From Sphingomonas pokkalii (GTDB lineage: Bacteria > Pseudomonadota > Alphaproteobacteria > Sphingomonadales > Sphingomonadaceae): a DNA stretch of 64,000 nucleotides. The stretch is taken from the NCBI RefSeq assembly GCF_003096275.1, contig NZ_QENQ01000001.1:1605855-1669854 (forward strand). The letters are read 5' to 3'. The translations under genes and the position numbers were made by a program. The notes beneath the pieces were generated by a model. That model saw only the letters and a list, made by a program, of their open reading frames with translations, did no database searches and was not told the DNA's origin. Positions 26,453 to 36,663 of this stretch are shown one piece after another. The number at the start of each line of letters is the position of its first letter. The stretch's first letter is position 1.

Positions 26453-28030
26453 TTGCGCTTTGATGATTCGCTGGAAACGGTGTTGGCCGGTGACGTGCAG
26501 TCGCCGTTCGGCGCGCAATCGGCATGGCGGCAGATCGTCGATCTGATCGGGCGCGGCCGGGTTGCGCCCGATCATCGCGCGCTGCATCTGCTGGAAACGC
26601 TTCGGCACCGCGTTCCCATCGCGGTTCGGGAGGCCAGCGTGCGTACGGTCGAATGGGCCGCGGCCCCGGCGGCGCTGGTCCGCCTGCTGGTGCTGGATGC
26701 CTTGCCGATCGCCCTGCCGATATTGCGTGGAGCGCGGATGGCGGACGCAGATTGGCTGGCGCTGCTGCCGCGGCTTACGCCGGAAGGGCGACATGTGCTG
26801 CGCAACCGGCGCGACCTTGCGCCGGTGGTACAGCATGGGCTGGAAGCCTTCGGCGCCGCCGATTTCGTGCTGAAGGACCAGCGTGTCGCCCCGGCCGAGG
26901 AGGGGGAGAACCAGGCAGGGCTTTTCGCGGTTGCCGATCTGGTCGCGAGGATAGATGCCCATTGGCAGGCGCGCCAACATGCGCAGCCGGGCACCAGGCC
27001 CCTCCCGATGCGGGCGAGCGACTTCCGTTTCGAAACGGATGCCGCCGGCATCGTCCGTTGGGTGGATGGCATCGATCGGGCGCCGTTGATCGGCCTTTCG
27101 CTCGATTTGCAGGGAATGGCGAGCGGCAGCCGCGTGGACGGGGTGGCGACGGGTGCGTTCCGGCGCCGGGCAGCCTTCAGCAACGCGCGCATGACGATCG
27201 AGGGCGAATCCGATGCGGCCGGCGACTGGCTGATTTCGGCGATGCCCAACTTCGAGCCGCTCGGCGGCCGTTTTTGCGGCTATCGGGGAACCGCCCGGCG
27301 GCCGCGGATGGACGAGCGCGCGGAGCCGCTGCGGCCCTCTCCGGTCGAACCCGATCTCCTGCGCCAGTTGGTGCACGAGCTGCGCACGCCCACCAATGCC
27401 ATCGCCGGGTTCGCGGAAATGATCGAGGCGGAGATGCTCGGCCCGGTTCCCCCCGAATATCGCACGCGCGCCGCCTTCATTCGCGGGCAGGTTCGGGAGC
27501 TGCTTGGCGCGATCGACGATCTCGATCTGGCAGCGCGGATCGAGAGCGCGGCGCTGGCGCTGGTGCCCGGCACGGTTGCGCTCCGAGGGCTGTTGTCGGG
27601 CATCGTTGCCGACCTTTCCGAACTCCTCACGCTGCGGGGTTCGGCGCTGCACCTGCCGGAGGAAGAGGCCTTGGTTTCGGGCGACCCCCGCGCCGTCGAA
27701 CGCCTGTTTTCGCGTCTGCTGGCCACGTTGGCGTCGGCAAGCACGCAAGGGGAGGGGCTGCATATCCGCTTCGTGCCGGGCGAGGCGGGGATGCTGTCGA
27801 TTGCCATCGATCGGCCAAGGGCATTGCGGGACTATCCGGGCGACGCCATCCTGGCGATCGACGACGAACATGCCGAGGATCTGGCGTTGCTCGGCGCAGG
27901 CTTTGCGCTGCGCCTGGCGCGCAATCTCGCGCGCGAGCTGGGAGGAAGCCTCACCATCGCCAGCGACTGCCTCGCAATCCAACTGCCAATCGCAGATGGC
28001 CCCGCGAGAGCGTGTGTCCAGCAGAGCTGA
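26453..28030 (+). CDS. Soluble histidine kinase
   Basis: About 525 aa if started at TTG 26453, which has GGGAAGG 9 nt upstream and begins LRFDDSLETVLAGD; in-frame GTG 26366, ATG 26411 and TTG 26447 are alternatives. The N-terminal 200 residues are helical without transmembrane segments. A PAS-like region follows (about 215-290: FRFETDAAGIVRWVDGID). The dimerisation box is LVHELRTPTNAIAGFAEMIE, and a weak HATPase region ends in GFALRLARNLARELGGSL. The N and G boxes are poorly conserved. It is cytoplasmic and orphan: no response regulator lies beside it. Confidence 0.8.
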   Translation: MRFDDSLETVLAGDVQSPFGAQSAWRQIVDLIGRGRVAPDHRALHLLETLRHRVPIAVREASVRTVEWAAAPAALVRLLVLDALPIALPILRGARMADADWLALLPRLTPEGRHVLRNRRDLAPVVQHGLEAFGAADFVLKDQRVAPAEEGENQAGLFAVADLVARIDAHWQARQHAQPGTRPLPMRASDFRFETDAAGIVRWVDGIDRAPLIGLSLDLQGMASGSRVDGVATGAFRRRAAFSNARMTIEGESDAAGDWLISAMPNFEPLGGRFCGYRGTARRPRMDERAEPLRPSPVEPDLLRQLVHELRTPTNAIAGFAEMIEAEMLGPVPPEYRTRAAFIRGQVRELLGAIDDLDLAARIESAALALVPGTVALRGLLSGIVADLSELLTLRGSALHLPEEEALVSGDPRAVERLFSRLLATLASASTQGEGLHIRFVPGEAGMLSIAIDRPRALRDYPGDAILAIDDEHAEDLALLGAGFALRLARNLARELGGSLTIASDCLAIQLPIADGPARACVQQS

Positions 28031-28240
28031 GCACGCGTTGCAGAGCGTGGTGGCGGGGGGCAGCCGGAGAGGCGAGGGGGGCGCGGTCCGCCGCCGACCC
28101 CGTTCGGGCGGTGCGCCGATCCTGTCCGAAAGCGAGAGGATGAACCGCACGGTCGGCGCGATGGAAGACATCGATCCGCTGCCAGCCGGCGTCACCGGCG
28201 ACGGTCGTCGGCAGGCCGCTATATCCAGGGGGCGGGAAAG

Positions 28241-28317
<77 letters not shown>

Positions 28318-28376
28318 ACGTTCTCGCCGCCTAGGGCTTTGTTGCGCTCTGCACAACCCCGGAAGCGAAAAGGTGC

Positions 28377-28452
28377 TGGTGGGCCCGGCAGGATTCGAAC
28401 CCGCGACCTAGCCGTTATGAGCGGCCAGCTCTAACCGCTGAGCTACAGGCCC
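28377..28452 (-). tRNA. tRNA-Ile2 (CAT, lysidine type)
   Basis: 76 nt with encoded CCA. Acceptor GGGCCTG/CGGGCCC. The anticodon is CAT, but the D-arm and anticodon arm (GTTAGAGC, CTCATAACGG, TAGGTCGC) match the minor isoleucine tRNA rather than tRNA-Met, so C34 should be converted to lysidine by TilS to read AUA. Confidence 0.88.
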
Positions 28453-28575
28453 CCAGCGTGACCGCCCCTAGCGGAGCTTTGGGGCAGCCTGCAAGCCGTT
28501 CGCGTGCAACGGTCCGGCCGTTCTGCCCGCGCGGCATGCGGCGATCCGGCGGACGTCGCAGGGGGGCGCGCGCGC

Positions 28576-29352
28576 TTACTGCAGGTGGGCCGGCATTTTC
28601 TCGTCGCTGCGCAGGGTCAGCACCTCGACCCCCTTGGCGGTGACTGCCACGGTATGTTCGAACTGGGCGGAGAGCTTGCGGTCGTTGGTGACCACCGTCC
28701 AGCCATCGTCGAGCGTCGTCACGCGGCGCGTCCCCTGGTTGAGCATCGGCTCGATGGTGAAGGTCATGCCTTCGCGCAGCGTCATGCCGGTGCCGGGGCG
28801 GCCGAAATGGAGGATGGAGGGCTCCTCATGCATCTCGCGGCCGATGCCGTGGCCGCAATAATCGCGCACCACCGCATAGCCGTGCCGCATGGCGTGTCGC
28901 TCGATCGCGGCGCCGATGTCACCCAGCGTCGCGCCCGGGCGAACCTGGGCGATGCCCTTCCATAGCGCCTCCTGCGTCACCTTTACCAGCCGCCGCGCCT
29001 GGGGTGAGACCGCACCGACCATGTAGGTCTTGCTCGAATCGGCGATGAAGCCGTTCTTTTCCAGCGTGATGTCGAGATTGAGGATGTCGCCGTCGCGGAC
29101 GATCGTGCGGGCATCGGGCACGCCGTGGCAGACCACTTCGTTCGGCGAGCAGTTGAGCACGAAGCCATAGCCGTACTGCCCCTTGCTGGCGGGGCGGGCG
29201 GCGAGGTCCTCGATGATGAAGCGTTCGACCAGCGCGTCGATCTCCAGCGTCGACATGCCGGCGAGCGGCGTGCGGTCGAGCATCTCGAACACCTGGGCGA
29301 GCAGCCGCCCGGCGGTGCGCATCAGGCCGATTTCCTGCGGCGTCTTGATCAT
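28576..29352 (-). CDS. map: Methionine aminopeptidase, type I
   Basis: 258 aa, the expected size. Metal-binding residues of the pita-bread fold are visible: Asp in LNLDITLE and GFIADSSKTY, His in DYCGHGIGREMHEEP, Glu in FTIEPML and QFEHTV. It removes the initiator methionine from nascent proteins in the cytosol. The ParD-like gene ends 1 bp before its start on the same strand. Confidence 0.97.
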   Translation of the reverse strand: MIKTPQEIGLMRTAGRLLAQVFEMLDRTPLAGMSTLEIDALVERFIIEDLAARPASKGQYGYGFVLNCSPNEVVCHGVPDARTIVRDGDILNLDITLEKNGFIADSSKTYMVGAVSPQARRLVKVTQEALWKGIAQVRPGATLGDIGAAIERHAMRHGYAVVRDYCGHGIGREMHEEPSILHFGRPGTGMTLREGMTFTIEPMLNQGTRRVTTLDDGWTVVTNDRKLSAQFEHTVAVTAKGVEVLTLRSDEKMPAHLQ

Positions 29353-29353
29353 T

Positions 29354-29560
29354 TCAGGCTGCCGCGTGCGCCGCGGCGCCGACCTGCGCCTCGGCGAGCT
29401 GACGGCGGACGATTTCGTTGAAGGGGAGGGTAGGGTGCGCCTCGGCGAGCATGCCGATCTTCATCCAATATTCGGCCTGGGCGTTGATCGAGCGGCACAG
29501 GACCGCACTGGCGCGGCGCGCCTCCTCGTGGAGGTCGTCGGCGATTTTCACGATGCCCAT
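29354..29560 (-). CDS. ParD-like family protein
   Basis: 68 aa from ATG 29560 (MGIVKIADDLHEEARRASAV); the longer frame from 29671 runs through repeats and is unlikely. The sequence fits the ParD_like family: KIADDLHEEAR, INAQAEYWMKIGMLAEAHP, FNEIVRRQL, resembling ribbon-helix-helix antitoxins. No ParE-type toxin is adjacent; instead it is followed directly by map. It may be a solitary regulator. Three GTATA repeats with an 11-bp period stand just upstream and may be its operator. Confidence 0.8.
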   Translation of the reverse strand: MGIVKIADDLHEEARRASAVLCRSINAQAEYWMKIGMLAEAHPTLPFNEIVRRQLAEAQVGAAAHAAA

Positions 29561-29578
29561 GGGTACTCCGGGTGATGT

Positions 29579-29605
29579 GTATACGGAGCGTATATGGTTC
29601 GTATA
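29579..29605. promoter_or_regulatory. Three GTATA direct repeats, 11-bp period, candidate operator
   Basis: GTATA occurs at 29579, 29590 and 29601, exactly one helical turn apart, 19-45 bp upstream of the ParD-like start. Ribbon-helix-helix proteins bind such phased short repeats, so autoregulation is plausible. The AT-rich repeats may also supply the -10 element. Confidence 0.45.
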
Positions 29606-29672
29606 TTGGCGAGGGCAAGGGTGCACGGAGTTCAGCCCCTCCCCTGAAGGGGAGGGGCTTATGAAGGGCAAG

Positions 29673-30290
29673 TTAGCGCGGCAGCGCGGCGGCTTCGCGG
29701 GCCTTGGCTTCCACTTCCTCCAGCGAGCCGCTGGTGATCCAGCTGCCGCCGACGCAGAGGATCGGCTCGAACGCCAGCCAATCGGGTGCGGTCGCGGGGG
29801 TGATGCCGCCGGTCGGGCAGAACTTGGCTTCGTAGAAGGGGCCGGCGAGCGCCTTGAGGGCCTTCAGGCCGCCCGACGTCTCCGCCGGGAAGAATTTGAA
29901 GTGGCTGAGGCCGAGATCCATCCCGCGCATGATATCACCGGCGTTGGCGACGCCCGGCAGATAGGGCACGCCGCTGCGGGCGATCGCGTCGCCCAGCCGA
30001 TCGGTGAGGCCGGGGGAGACGATGAACTCCGCGTCTTCCTTCATCACCTGTTCGAACTGCCGGGTGTTGACCACGGTGCCGGCGCCGACGATCGCGCCCG
30101 GCACCTTCTTCATCTCGCGAATGGCGTCCAGCGCGGCGGGCGTGCGCATCGTCACTTCGAGCACGCGCAGGCCGCCTTTCACCAGCGCTTCGGCAAGCGG
30201 ACGCGCCTTGGCGGCGTCGTCAATCACCAGCACCGGGATGACGGGCGCGGTGCGCATGATGGCTTCGATCGAAGGGCGGGTATCGCTCAC
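29673..30290 (-). CDS. eda: 2-keto-3-deoxy-6-phosphogluconate aldolase
   Basis: 205 aa TIM-barrel aldolase. The Schiff-base lysine lies in SHFKFFPAE; other family motifs are VVEVTMRTPAAL-like (RVLEVTMRTPAAL), GAGTVVNTRQ and FCPTGGI. It splits KDPG to pyruvate and glyceraldehyde-3-phosphate, the last step of the Entner-Doudoroff pathway. ATG overlaps the glk stop by 4 bp, so it is co-translated with glucokinase. Confidence 0.96.
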   Translation of the reverse strand: MSDTRPSIEAIMRTAPVIPVLVIDDAAKARPLAEALVKGGLRVLEVTMRTPAALDAIREMKKVPGAIVGAGTVVNTRQFEQVMKEDAEFIVSPGLTDRLGDAIARSGVPYLPGVANAGDIMRGMDLGLSHFKFFPAETSGGLKALKALAGPFYEAKFCPTGGITPATAPDWLAFEPILCVGGSWITSGSLEEVEAKAREAAALPR

Positions 30291-31255
30291 TGTGCATGCT
30301 CCTGGGCGAAGGCGGCGGCTGCGCCGTACAAGCCCGGCTGGGGATGGGTAATCAGCTTGACGGGGATCGTCGCCATCAGGGAACGGAAGCGCCCCTTGGC
30401 GACGAATCGCTCGCCGAAGCCCGATTGCAGCAGATGGTCCTTCAGGCGCAAGCCCAGACCACCGGCAATCACCACCGCCGAGGGGCCGTGGGCGAGCGCA
30501 AGATCGCCCGCCACCGCGCCGAGACTGAGGCAGAACCGGTCGAGCGCCGCCACCGCGAGGCTGTCCTTGCCTTCCAGTGCCAGGGTCCAGATCGCCTTGT
30601 CGTCGAGCCGGCTGACGGGCACGCCTTCCAGATCGGCCAGCGTTTCGTAGATCGACACGATCGCCGGGCCGGCGACGATCCGTTCCTTGGAGACGCGCTG
30701 ATAGGTGCGGCGCAGGCGCTTGACGAAGGCATCCTCGATCGCGTCCAGCGGCGCGAAATCGCTATGCCCGCCTTCGGTGGCGATGATGTGATAGCCGCCG
30801 CGATGGCGGAACACCTGCGCGACGCCCAGCCCGGTGCCGGGCCCGCAGACCGTGATCGATCCCTTGTCCGGCAGCCCCGTTTCGGGCCCGCACAGATGCA
30901 GGAACGCATCGTCCTCGAGCTGGGCGACGGCATGGCCGATCGCTTCGAAATCATTGACGATCGTCCAGGTTTCGGCACCCAGCCGATCGGGAATCAGCGG
31001 CGGGCGGATGATCCAGGGATTATTGGTGAGTTTGATCAGATCGCCGTTGATCGGCGAGGCGACAGCGATCGCCGCGGCCTTGGGCACCGGCCGGCCGAGC
31101 TGTTCGCCGAATGCGCGCCAAGCGAGCTGGAGGCTGGGATGTTCGGCGACCTTCTGGGTGACTGGCTCGCTCATCGAGACGACGCGGCCTTCCGCCACCT
31201 CCGCCACCGCGAAGCGCGCGTGGGTGCCCCCAATGTCGACGGCGACGACTTCCAT
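30287..31255 (-). CDS. glk: Glucokinase
   Basis: 322 aa, proteobacterial Glk type. ATP site VDIGGTHARFAVAEV at the N-terminus, INGDLIKLTNNPW, NDFEAIGHA with the catalytic Asp, and GPGTGLGVAQV. It phosphorylates glucose to feed Zwf. It lies between edd and eda in the same direction; a 116-bp gap separates it from edd, so a secondary promoter is possible. Confidence 0.96.
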   Translation of the reverse strand: MEVVAVDIGGTHARFAVAEVAEGRVVSMSEPVTQKVAEHPSLQLAWRAFGEQLGRPVPKAAAIAVASPINGDLIKLTNNPWIIRPPLIPDRLGAETWTIVNDFEAIGHAVAQLEDDAFLHLCGPETGLPDKGSITVCGPGTGLGVAQVFRHRGGYHIIATEGGHSDFAPLDAIEDAFVKRLRRTYQRVSKERIVAGPAIVSIYETLADLEGVPVSRLDDKAIWTLALEGKDSLAVAALDRFCLSLGAVAGDLALAHGPSAVVIAGGLGLRLKDHLLQSGFGERFVAKGRFRSLMATIPVKLITHPQPGLYGAAAAFAQEHAQ

Positions 31256-31371
31256 CCGATTCCGATCCTCTCTCTTTCGCTTCTGTCAACGTTGCCAGAG
31301 CGCGGCGCCGTTCTTCCGCCGTCGCGGGCGCTTGTAAAGCCCGCGAACGGCGTAGATGCGATTTACATGTG

Positions 31372-33195
31372 TTACAGCCCGGCTTCGTGCAGCATCGCGG
31401 AGGCGCCCTTTTCGGCCTCGTCGCAATAGTGCCGCATCATCGCGAACAGCTCGCGGCCGGTGCCGATGGCAGGCGGCGGAGCTGCGGCGTGTTCCCGAGC
31501 ATTCCATTCCTCGGCAGGGACCAGCGCTTCGAGCACGCCGGCTTCGGCATCGAGGCGAATGATGTCGCCGTCGCGGACCTTGCCGATCGGGCCGCCACCC
31601 AGCGCTTCCGGCGAAAGATGGATCGCCGCCGGCACCTTGCCGCTGGCGCCCGACATGCGGCCATCGGTGACGAGCGCCACCTTGAAGCCGCGGTTCTGGA
31701 GCACGCCCAGCTGCGGGGTAAGCTTGTGCAGTTCCGGCATCCCGTTGGCGCGTGGGCCCTGGAAGCGGACCACCACGACCACGTCGCGCTCCAGTTCACC
31801 GGCCTTGAACGCGGCGAGCACTTCGGACTGGTCGGAGAAGACACGGGCCGGGGCCTCGATGATCCAGCGCTCGCGCTCGACCGCCGACACCTTGATGCAG
31901 GCGCGGCCGATATTGCCCTTTAGGATGCGGAAGCCGCCCTCGGGCGAGAAGGCGGTTTCGACCGTGCGGACGATATTCTCGTCGTTGCTGGTCGCGCCAT
32001 GCTCGGTCCAGACCAGCGCGTCCTCGACGATGTCGGGCTTGCGGCCATAGGCGGCCATGCCGTCCTTGGCGATGGTCAGCGCGTCGCCATGCATCAGGCC
32101 CGCGCGCAGCAGTTCCTTGATGACGAAGGACGGGCCGCCGGCATCCTCGAACTGGTTCACGTCGGCCGAGCCGTTCGGATAGACGCGCGTCATCAACGGC
32201 ACCACGCGCGAGAGGCGATCAAAATCCTCCCAGTCGATGACGATGCCGGCCGCGCGCGCAAAGGCGGGGACGTGGATCAGGTGGTTGGTCGAGCCGCCGG
32301 TGGCCAGCAGCACGATCGCGGCGTTCACGATCGCGCGTTCATCGACGACATGACCGATCGGGCGATAGTCGTCGCCGTTCCAGCCGATTTCGGCGAGCCG
32401 ATGCACGGCGGCGCGGGTCAGCTCCTGGCGCAGCTTGGTCTGCGGGTTGGCGAAGGCGGCGCCGGGGACATGGAGGCCCATCGCCTCCATCATCATCTGG
32501 TTGGAATTGGCCGTGCCGTAGAAAGTGCAGGTGCCCTTGCCGTGATAGGCGGCGATTTCCGCTTCGAGCAGTTCCTCGCGCGTCGCCTTGCCCTCGGCGA
32601 AGCGCTCGCGGACCGCGGCCTTTTCCTTGTTCGGCAGGCCCGAGCGCATCGGGCCGCCGGGGATCAGCACCATCGGCAGATGGCCGAAGCGCAGCGCCCC
32701 CATCAGCAGGCCCGGCACGATCTTGTCGCAGATGCCGAGCAGCGCCGCGCCTTCGAACACGCGGTGGCTGAGCGATACCGCCGTCGCCATCGCGATCGTG
32801 TCGCGGCTGAACAGCGACAGCTCCATGCCCTGATAGCCCTGGGTCACGCCGTCGCACATCGCCGGGACGCCGCCCGCCACCTGCGCGGTGGCGCCGGCTT
32901 CGAGCGCCCAGATCTTCATCTGCTCGGGGTAGCGATAATAGGGGGCGTGGGCGGAAAGCATGTCGTTATAGGCGGTGACGATGCCGATGTTCATCCGCGT
33001 GCCGGACTTCAGCTCCTCGCGCTGTTCATCGGTGCCGGCATAGGCGTGCGCCAGGTTGGCACAGCCGAGCTTCGGCCGGTCATTGCCCGATTCGCGCTCG
33101 CGGCGGATGAGATCGAGATAGGCGGCGCGGCCGACCTTGGAGCGTTCGATCACGCGATCGGTGACGGCGGCGATTTCGGCGTGGAGGGTGGTCAT
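31372..33195 (-). CDS. edd: 6-Phosphogluconate dehydratase
   Basis: 607 aa, IlvD/Edd family at normal length. Cysteines for the iron-sulfur cluster lie in [14 protein letters not shown] and [11 protein letters not shown]; other signatures are [20 protein letters not shown] and [18 protein letters not shown]. It converts 6-phosphogluconate to KDPG. Its ATG overlaps the pgl stop by one base (TGATG), so translation is coupled. Confidence 0.97.
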   Translation of the reverse strand: MTTLHAEIAAVTDRVIERSKVGRAAYLDLIRRERESGNDRPKLGCANLAHAYAGTDEQREELKSGTRMNIGIVTAYNDMLSAHAPYYRYPEQMKIWALEAGATAQVAGGVPAMCDGVTQGYQGMELSLFSRDTIAMATAVSLSHRVFEGAALLGICDKIVPGLLMGALRFGHLPMVLIPGGPMRSGLPNKEKAAVRERFAEGKATREELLEAEIAAYHGKGTCTFYGTANSNQMMMEAMGLHVPGAAFANPQTKLRQELTRAAVHRLAEIGWNGDDYRPIGHVVDERAIVNAAIVLLATGGSTNHLIHVPAFARAAGIVIDWEDFDRLSRVVPLMTRVYPNGSADVNQFEDAGGPSFVIKELLRAGLMHGDALTIAKDGMAAYGRKPDIVEDALVWTEHGATSNDENIVRTVETAFSPEGGFRILKGNIGRACIKVSAVERERWIIEAPARVFSDQSEVLAAFKAGELERDVVVVVRFQGPRANGMPELHKLTPQLGVLQNRGFKVALVTDGRMSGASGKVPAAIHLSPEALGGGPIGKVRDGDIIRLDAEAGVLEALVPAEEWNAREHAAAPPPAIGTGRELFAMMRHYCDEAEKGASAMLHEAGL

Positions 33196-33902
33196 CAGAC
33201 GCTCCAGTGGATGTCGACGGGCAGTTCGGTTTCGGCGAGCACGCGGCCGATCGGCAGCGTCGAGCCCGCGCCTTCGGCAATAGCACGCTCCAGTACGTCG
33301 CGCTTCTCCTGGCCGGTGATCGCGATCATCAGCGCGCGCGCCGAGACGATTGCGGCGAGCGAGAGCGACACGCGGGCGACCGGCGCCTCGGGCGGCAGCG
33401 GATCGGGCATCACGCCGAGCGCGCGGCGCTCCTTGGGGCCGGTCAGCGCTTCCTGGAGATCGGGGCCGGGGAAGATCGAGGCGGTGTGGCCATCGGCACC
33501 CATGCCGAGCAGGCAGAGATCGAGCGGCCAGTGGAAGTCCTGGAGGCGGGCATCCGCCGCGCGGCCGGCGGCCTTGTAGTCGTCGGCCTTCTCGCTGACG
33601 ACCGGGATCACGCGTGCGCCGAGCGGCAGGAAGACCTTGGCGAGGCCGGTGACGTTCGACATCGGATCGCCCATCGGCACGATGCGATCGTCGGTGGGGA
33701 TGATCGTCACGCGCTTCCAGTCGAGCTTGGCCTTGCTCAGCTTGGCGTAGATCGGGCCGGGGGTACGACCGCCGGCAAGCGCGATGACCGCGGCGCCGCG
33801 CGCGTCGATCGCGCTTTCGATGATGAACTGGACGTCGCCGGCGAGCGCTTCGCCCATTTCGGCGGTGTCGTCATAGTCCCACCATTCGATTTCGGTCGTC
33901 AT
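33195..33902 (-). CDS. pgl: 6-Phosphogluconolactonase
   Basis: 235 aa, DevB/Pgl type. Motifs: [16 protein letters not shown] near residue 40, [17 protein letters not shown], and [16 protein letters not shown]. It hydrolyses the lactone made by Zwf. It stands between zwf (256 bp upstream) and edd. Confidence 0.95.
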   Translation of the reverse strand: MTTEIEWWDYDDTAEMGEALAGDVQFIIESAIDARGAAVIALAGGRTPGPIYAKLSKAKLDWKRVTIIPTDDRIVPMGDPMSNVTGLAKVFLPLGARVIPVVSEKADDYKAAGRAADARLQDFHWPLDLCLLGMGADGHTASIFPGPDLQEALTGPKERRALGVMPDPLPPEAPVARVSLSLAAIVSARALMIAITGQEKRDVLERAIAEGAGSTLPIGRVLAETELPVDIHWSV

Positions 33903-34012
33903 GTCAGCTCCTTGAATTTCGGTGGGACCGCGTCAACGGCCGGGCGGCCGTGCGGGTCCGATATGGGGTGGATTGGGCGATTTGGCATGAACGCGCGGAG
34001 GTCCCTCTAGCT

Positions 34013-34108
34013 GTCATCTCCGCGAAGGCGGGAATCCATTCGCCTGTGCGCTTTGAGGAAAGAACCGACGCCGCCAGGGCAATGGATCCCCGCCTTCGCG
34101 GGGATGAC
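34013..34108. repeat. REP-like inverted repeat pair between zwf and pgl
   Basis: Arm 1 (34013-34040) carries GTCATC..CCGCGAAGGCGGG and ends AATCCATT; arm 2 (34081-34108) is its near complement, AATGGATCC..CGCCTTCGCGGGGATGAC. Each arm is itself a small palindrome. A second, similar pair lies at 40616-40708. Such elements are common between genes of sphingomonads and can form hairpins in mRNA. Confidence 0.75.
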
Positions 34109-34158
34109 GACTGCCCGGGAGGCGGTTCGGACTTTTCCATCACGCCGCCTCTATTCCC

Positions 34159-35619
34159 TCATTCGTGCCAGTGCACCCCGTCGCGCTCGGTGAGCGCGAT
34201 CGCGAGCGACGGGCCCCAGCTGCCCGAGGCATAGGGCTTGGGCTTGAGATCGTTGGCGTCCCAGCCGGCGCGGATCGCATCGATCCACTCCCACTGCGCC
34301 TCGACTTCGTCGCGGCGGACGAACAAGGTGGGATCGCCCTCGATCAGGTCGAGCAGCAGGCGTTCATAGGCGATGCGGCGGCGGGTGCCGGCGAATTCGG
34401 CGTCGAGGCTGAGGTTCAGCGGCACTTCGCGCAGGCGATAGCCTTCGCGATCGAGGCCGGGCTGCTTGGCCATCACCAGCAGCTGGACATATTCCTCCGG
34501 CTGCAGGCGGATCACCAGCGCGTTCGGCTGGAGCATCCCGCCGCGTTCCGCGAAGATCGAATGCGGCACCGGCTTGAAGCGGATGACGATTTCCGAACGA
34601 CGCTCGGCAAGGCGCTTGCCGGTGCGCAGGTAGAAGGGCACGCCCTGCCAGCGCCAGTTGTCGACATGCGCCTTGATCGCGACGAAGGTCTCGGTGCGCG
34701 AGGATTTGCCAAGATCGGTGGTATAGTCGCGGACGATCTCGCCCTTCACCGCGCCGCCACCATATTGGCCGATTACGGTAAGGTTCGGCGCATCGGCGAT
34801 CGCGATCTTGCGGAGCGAGCGCAGCACCTTGACCTTCTCGTCGCGCACCGAGGTGCCGTCGAGCCGGGCAGGGGGCTCCATCGCGATCAGCGCGACGAGC
34901 TGGAGCATGTGGTTCTGCACCATGTCGCGCAGCGCGCCGGTATCGTCATAGAAGCCGGCACGGCCTTCGAGGCCCACCGTTTCCGAGACGGTGATCTGCA
35001 CGCTGTCGATGCCGCGGGCGTTCCACACAGGTTCGAACAGCGAATTGCCGAAGCGCAGCGCCAGGATGTTCTGGACGGTTTCCTTGCCGAGATAATGGTC
35101 GATGCGGAAGGTGCGCTCCTCGGGGAAGGCTTCCGCCACGATGTCGTTGATCTCGCGGCTGGACGCGAGGTCGCGGCCGAGCGGCTTTTCCAGGCTGATG
35201 CGGACATTGTCGCCCGCCAGCCCGGCCGATTCCAGGCCCTTGATGGTGGGGCCGAACAGCCAGGGTGCCGTCGACAGGAAGATCGCGAGGCCGCCGGAGA
35301 TATCGCCGATCTTTTCCTTCAGCTCGGCATAGCCTTCGATCGTCGATGCATCGAGCGTCTGATAAAACAGCCGCTGCAGGAAGCTCTGGACAGCGCTGTC
35401 GTCCTTGCGATCGGCGGGCAGGAACTGGTCGAGCGCCTTGGCGGCGAAGGCGCGATAGCCATCGTCGTCATGGTCCGATCGGGCGGTGCCGGTGATGGTG
35501 AGATCCGGCGGCAGCAGGCCATCGGCGTGCAGCGCATAAAGCGAAGGAAGCAGCATCCGCTGGGCGAGATCGCCGGTGGCACCGAACAGAAGCAATTTGC
35601 CGACGGGCTGCTGCATCAT
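34159..35619 (-). CDS. zwf: Glucose-6-phosphate 1-dehydrogenase
   Basis: 486 aa from ATG 35619 (35616 also fits; GAGGG just upstream favours one of these over ATG 35628). NAD(P) fold LLFGATGDLAQRMLLPSL, active-site RIDHYLGKETVQNI, and SLEKPLGRDLASS. It oxidises glucose-6-phosphate to the lactone, the entry step to the Entner-Doudoroff route. First gene of the zwf-pgl-edd-glk-eda block; a REP-like repeat separates it from pgl. Confidence 0.97.
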   Translation of the reverse strand: MMQQPVGKLLLFGATGDLAQRMLLPSLYALHADGLLPPDLTITGTARSDHDDDGYRAFAAKALDQFLPADRKDDSAVQSFLQRLFYQTLDASTIEGYAELKEKIGDISGGLAIFLSTAPWLFGPTIKGLESAGLAGDNVRISLEKPLGRDLASSREINDIVAEAFPEERTFRIDHYLGKETVQNILALRFGNSLFEPVWNARGIDSVQITVSETVGLEGRAGFYDDTGALRDMVQNHMLQLVALIAMEPPARLDGTSVRDEKVKVLRSLRKIAIADAPNLTVIGQYGGGAVKGEIVRDYTTDLGKSSRTETFVAIKAHVDNWRWQGVPFYLRTGKRLAERRSEIVIRFKPVPHSIFAERGGMLQPNALVIRLQPEEYVQLLVMAKQPGLDREGYRLREVPLNLSLDAEFAGTRRRIAYERLLLDLIEGDPTLFVRRDEVEAQWEWIDAIRAGWDANDLKPKPYASGSWGPSLAIALTERDGVHWHE

Positions 35620-35724
35620 TTCCCTCATGATTGGTTCGCCCCGCGAGACACCAATGCGCGCGAAAGATCAAGCCGGAGGTCAACGAAACCCCCTCGCGCC
35701 GGAGGCGGAGGGGGAAAAGCGGCC

Positions 35725-36663
35725 TTACAATACCAACCCGGCCGTGGGATCGAGCCCGGCCATGATGTTGAGGTTCTGGACCGCGGCCCCGGCCGCGCCC
35801 TTGCCGAGATTGTCGAGCGTGGCGACCAGCCGTGCCTGGCGGGTTTCGTCGTTCCCGAAGACGCGAATCGCCAGCCGGTCGGAACCGGCATTTTCCTCGA
35901 TAGCGATCGTGGGAACATCTGCCGGCAGAACCTGCACGACCGGCGAGTCGCGATAGGCGTCGCGCAGCACATTCTCCAGCGCTTCGACCGACGGCTTGCG
36001 CGTGAAGGCGAAGAGCGGCAGCGGCACTTCGACCACCATCCCGCGATAGGTGCGCGCGACCGACGGCATGAAGATCGGCGGATGGACGATCCGGGCGTGC
36101 TTCTGCATTTCCGGTACGTGCTTGTGCGCCAGCGCGAGGCCATAGGGGCGGTACGCCGTGGTGCTCCGTTCCGCGTCGGCGCCTTCGAACTCGGCGATCA
36201 TCGACCGGCCACCGCCCGAATAACCGGACACGGCGTTGACGCTCAGCGGGAAATCATGCGGGATCAGCCCGGCGCGGATCAGCGGGCGGACCAGCGCCAG
36301 GAAACCGGTCGGGTAGCAGCCGGGATTGCTGACCCGGCCTGCCTCGGCGATCGCGGTCACCTGGCCCGGTTCCAGCTCGGCAAAGCCATAGGTCCAATCC
36401 GGCGCGGTGCGGAACGCCGTCGAGGCATCGATCACGCGGGTCCGCTCGTTGCGGATCATCGCGACCGCTTCCCGCGCCGCATCGTCGGGCAGGCAGAGGA
36501 TCACGAAATCGGCGCTGTTCAGGGCCTCATCGCGCTTGCCCGGATCCTTGCGGTCCTGGTCATCCAGCACGACCAGCTGGATCTCGGGCCGCCCGCCGAG
36601 CCGTTCGCGAATCTCCAGGCCGGTGGTGCCGGCGGCGCCGTCGATGAAAACCTGCGCGATCAT
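35725..36663 (-). CDS. argC: N-acetyl-gamma-glutamyl-phosphate reductase, short type
   Basis: 312 aa, the short (type 2) ArgC. NADP site FIDGAAGTTGLEIRERL, active-site Cys in VSNPGCYPTGFL, and AHKHVPEMQKHA with the catalytic His. It reduces N-acetylglutamyl phosphate in arginine synthesis. Its ATG overlaps the stop of the SH3-like gene by 4 bp. Confidence 0.96.
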   Translation of the reverse strand: MIAQVFIDGAAGTTGLEIRERLGGRPEIQLVVLDDQDRKDPGKRDEALNSADFVILCLPDDAAREAVAMIRNERTRVIDASTAFRTAPDWTYGFAELEPGQVTAIAEAGRVSNPGCYPTGFLALVRPLIRAGLIPHDFPLSVNAVSGYSGGGRSMIAEFEGADAERSTTAYRPYGLALAHKHVPEMQKHARIVHPPIFMPSVARTYRGMVVEVPLPLFAFTRKPSVEALENVLRDAYRDSPVVQVLPADVPTIAIEENAGSDRLAIRVFGNDETRQARLVATLDNLGKGAAGAAVQNLNIMAGLDPTAGLVL

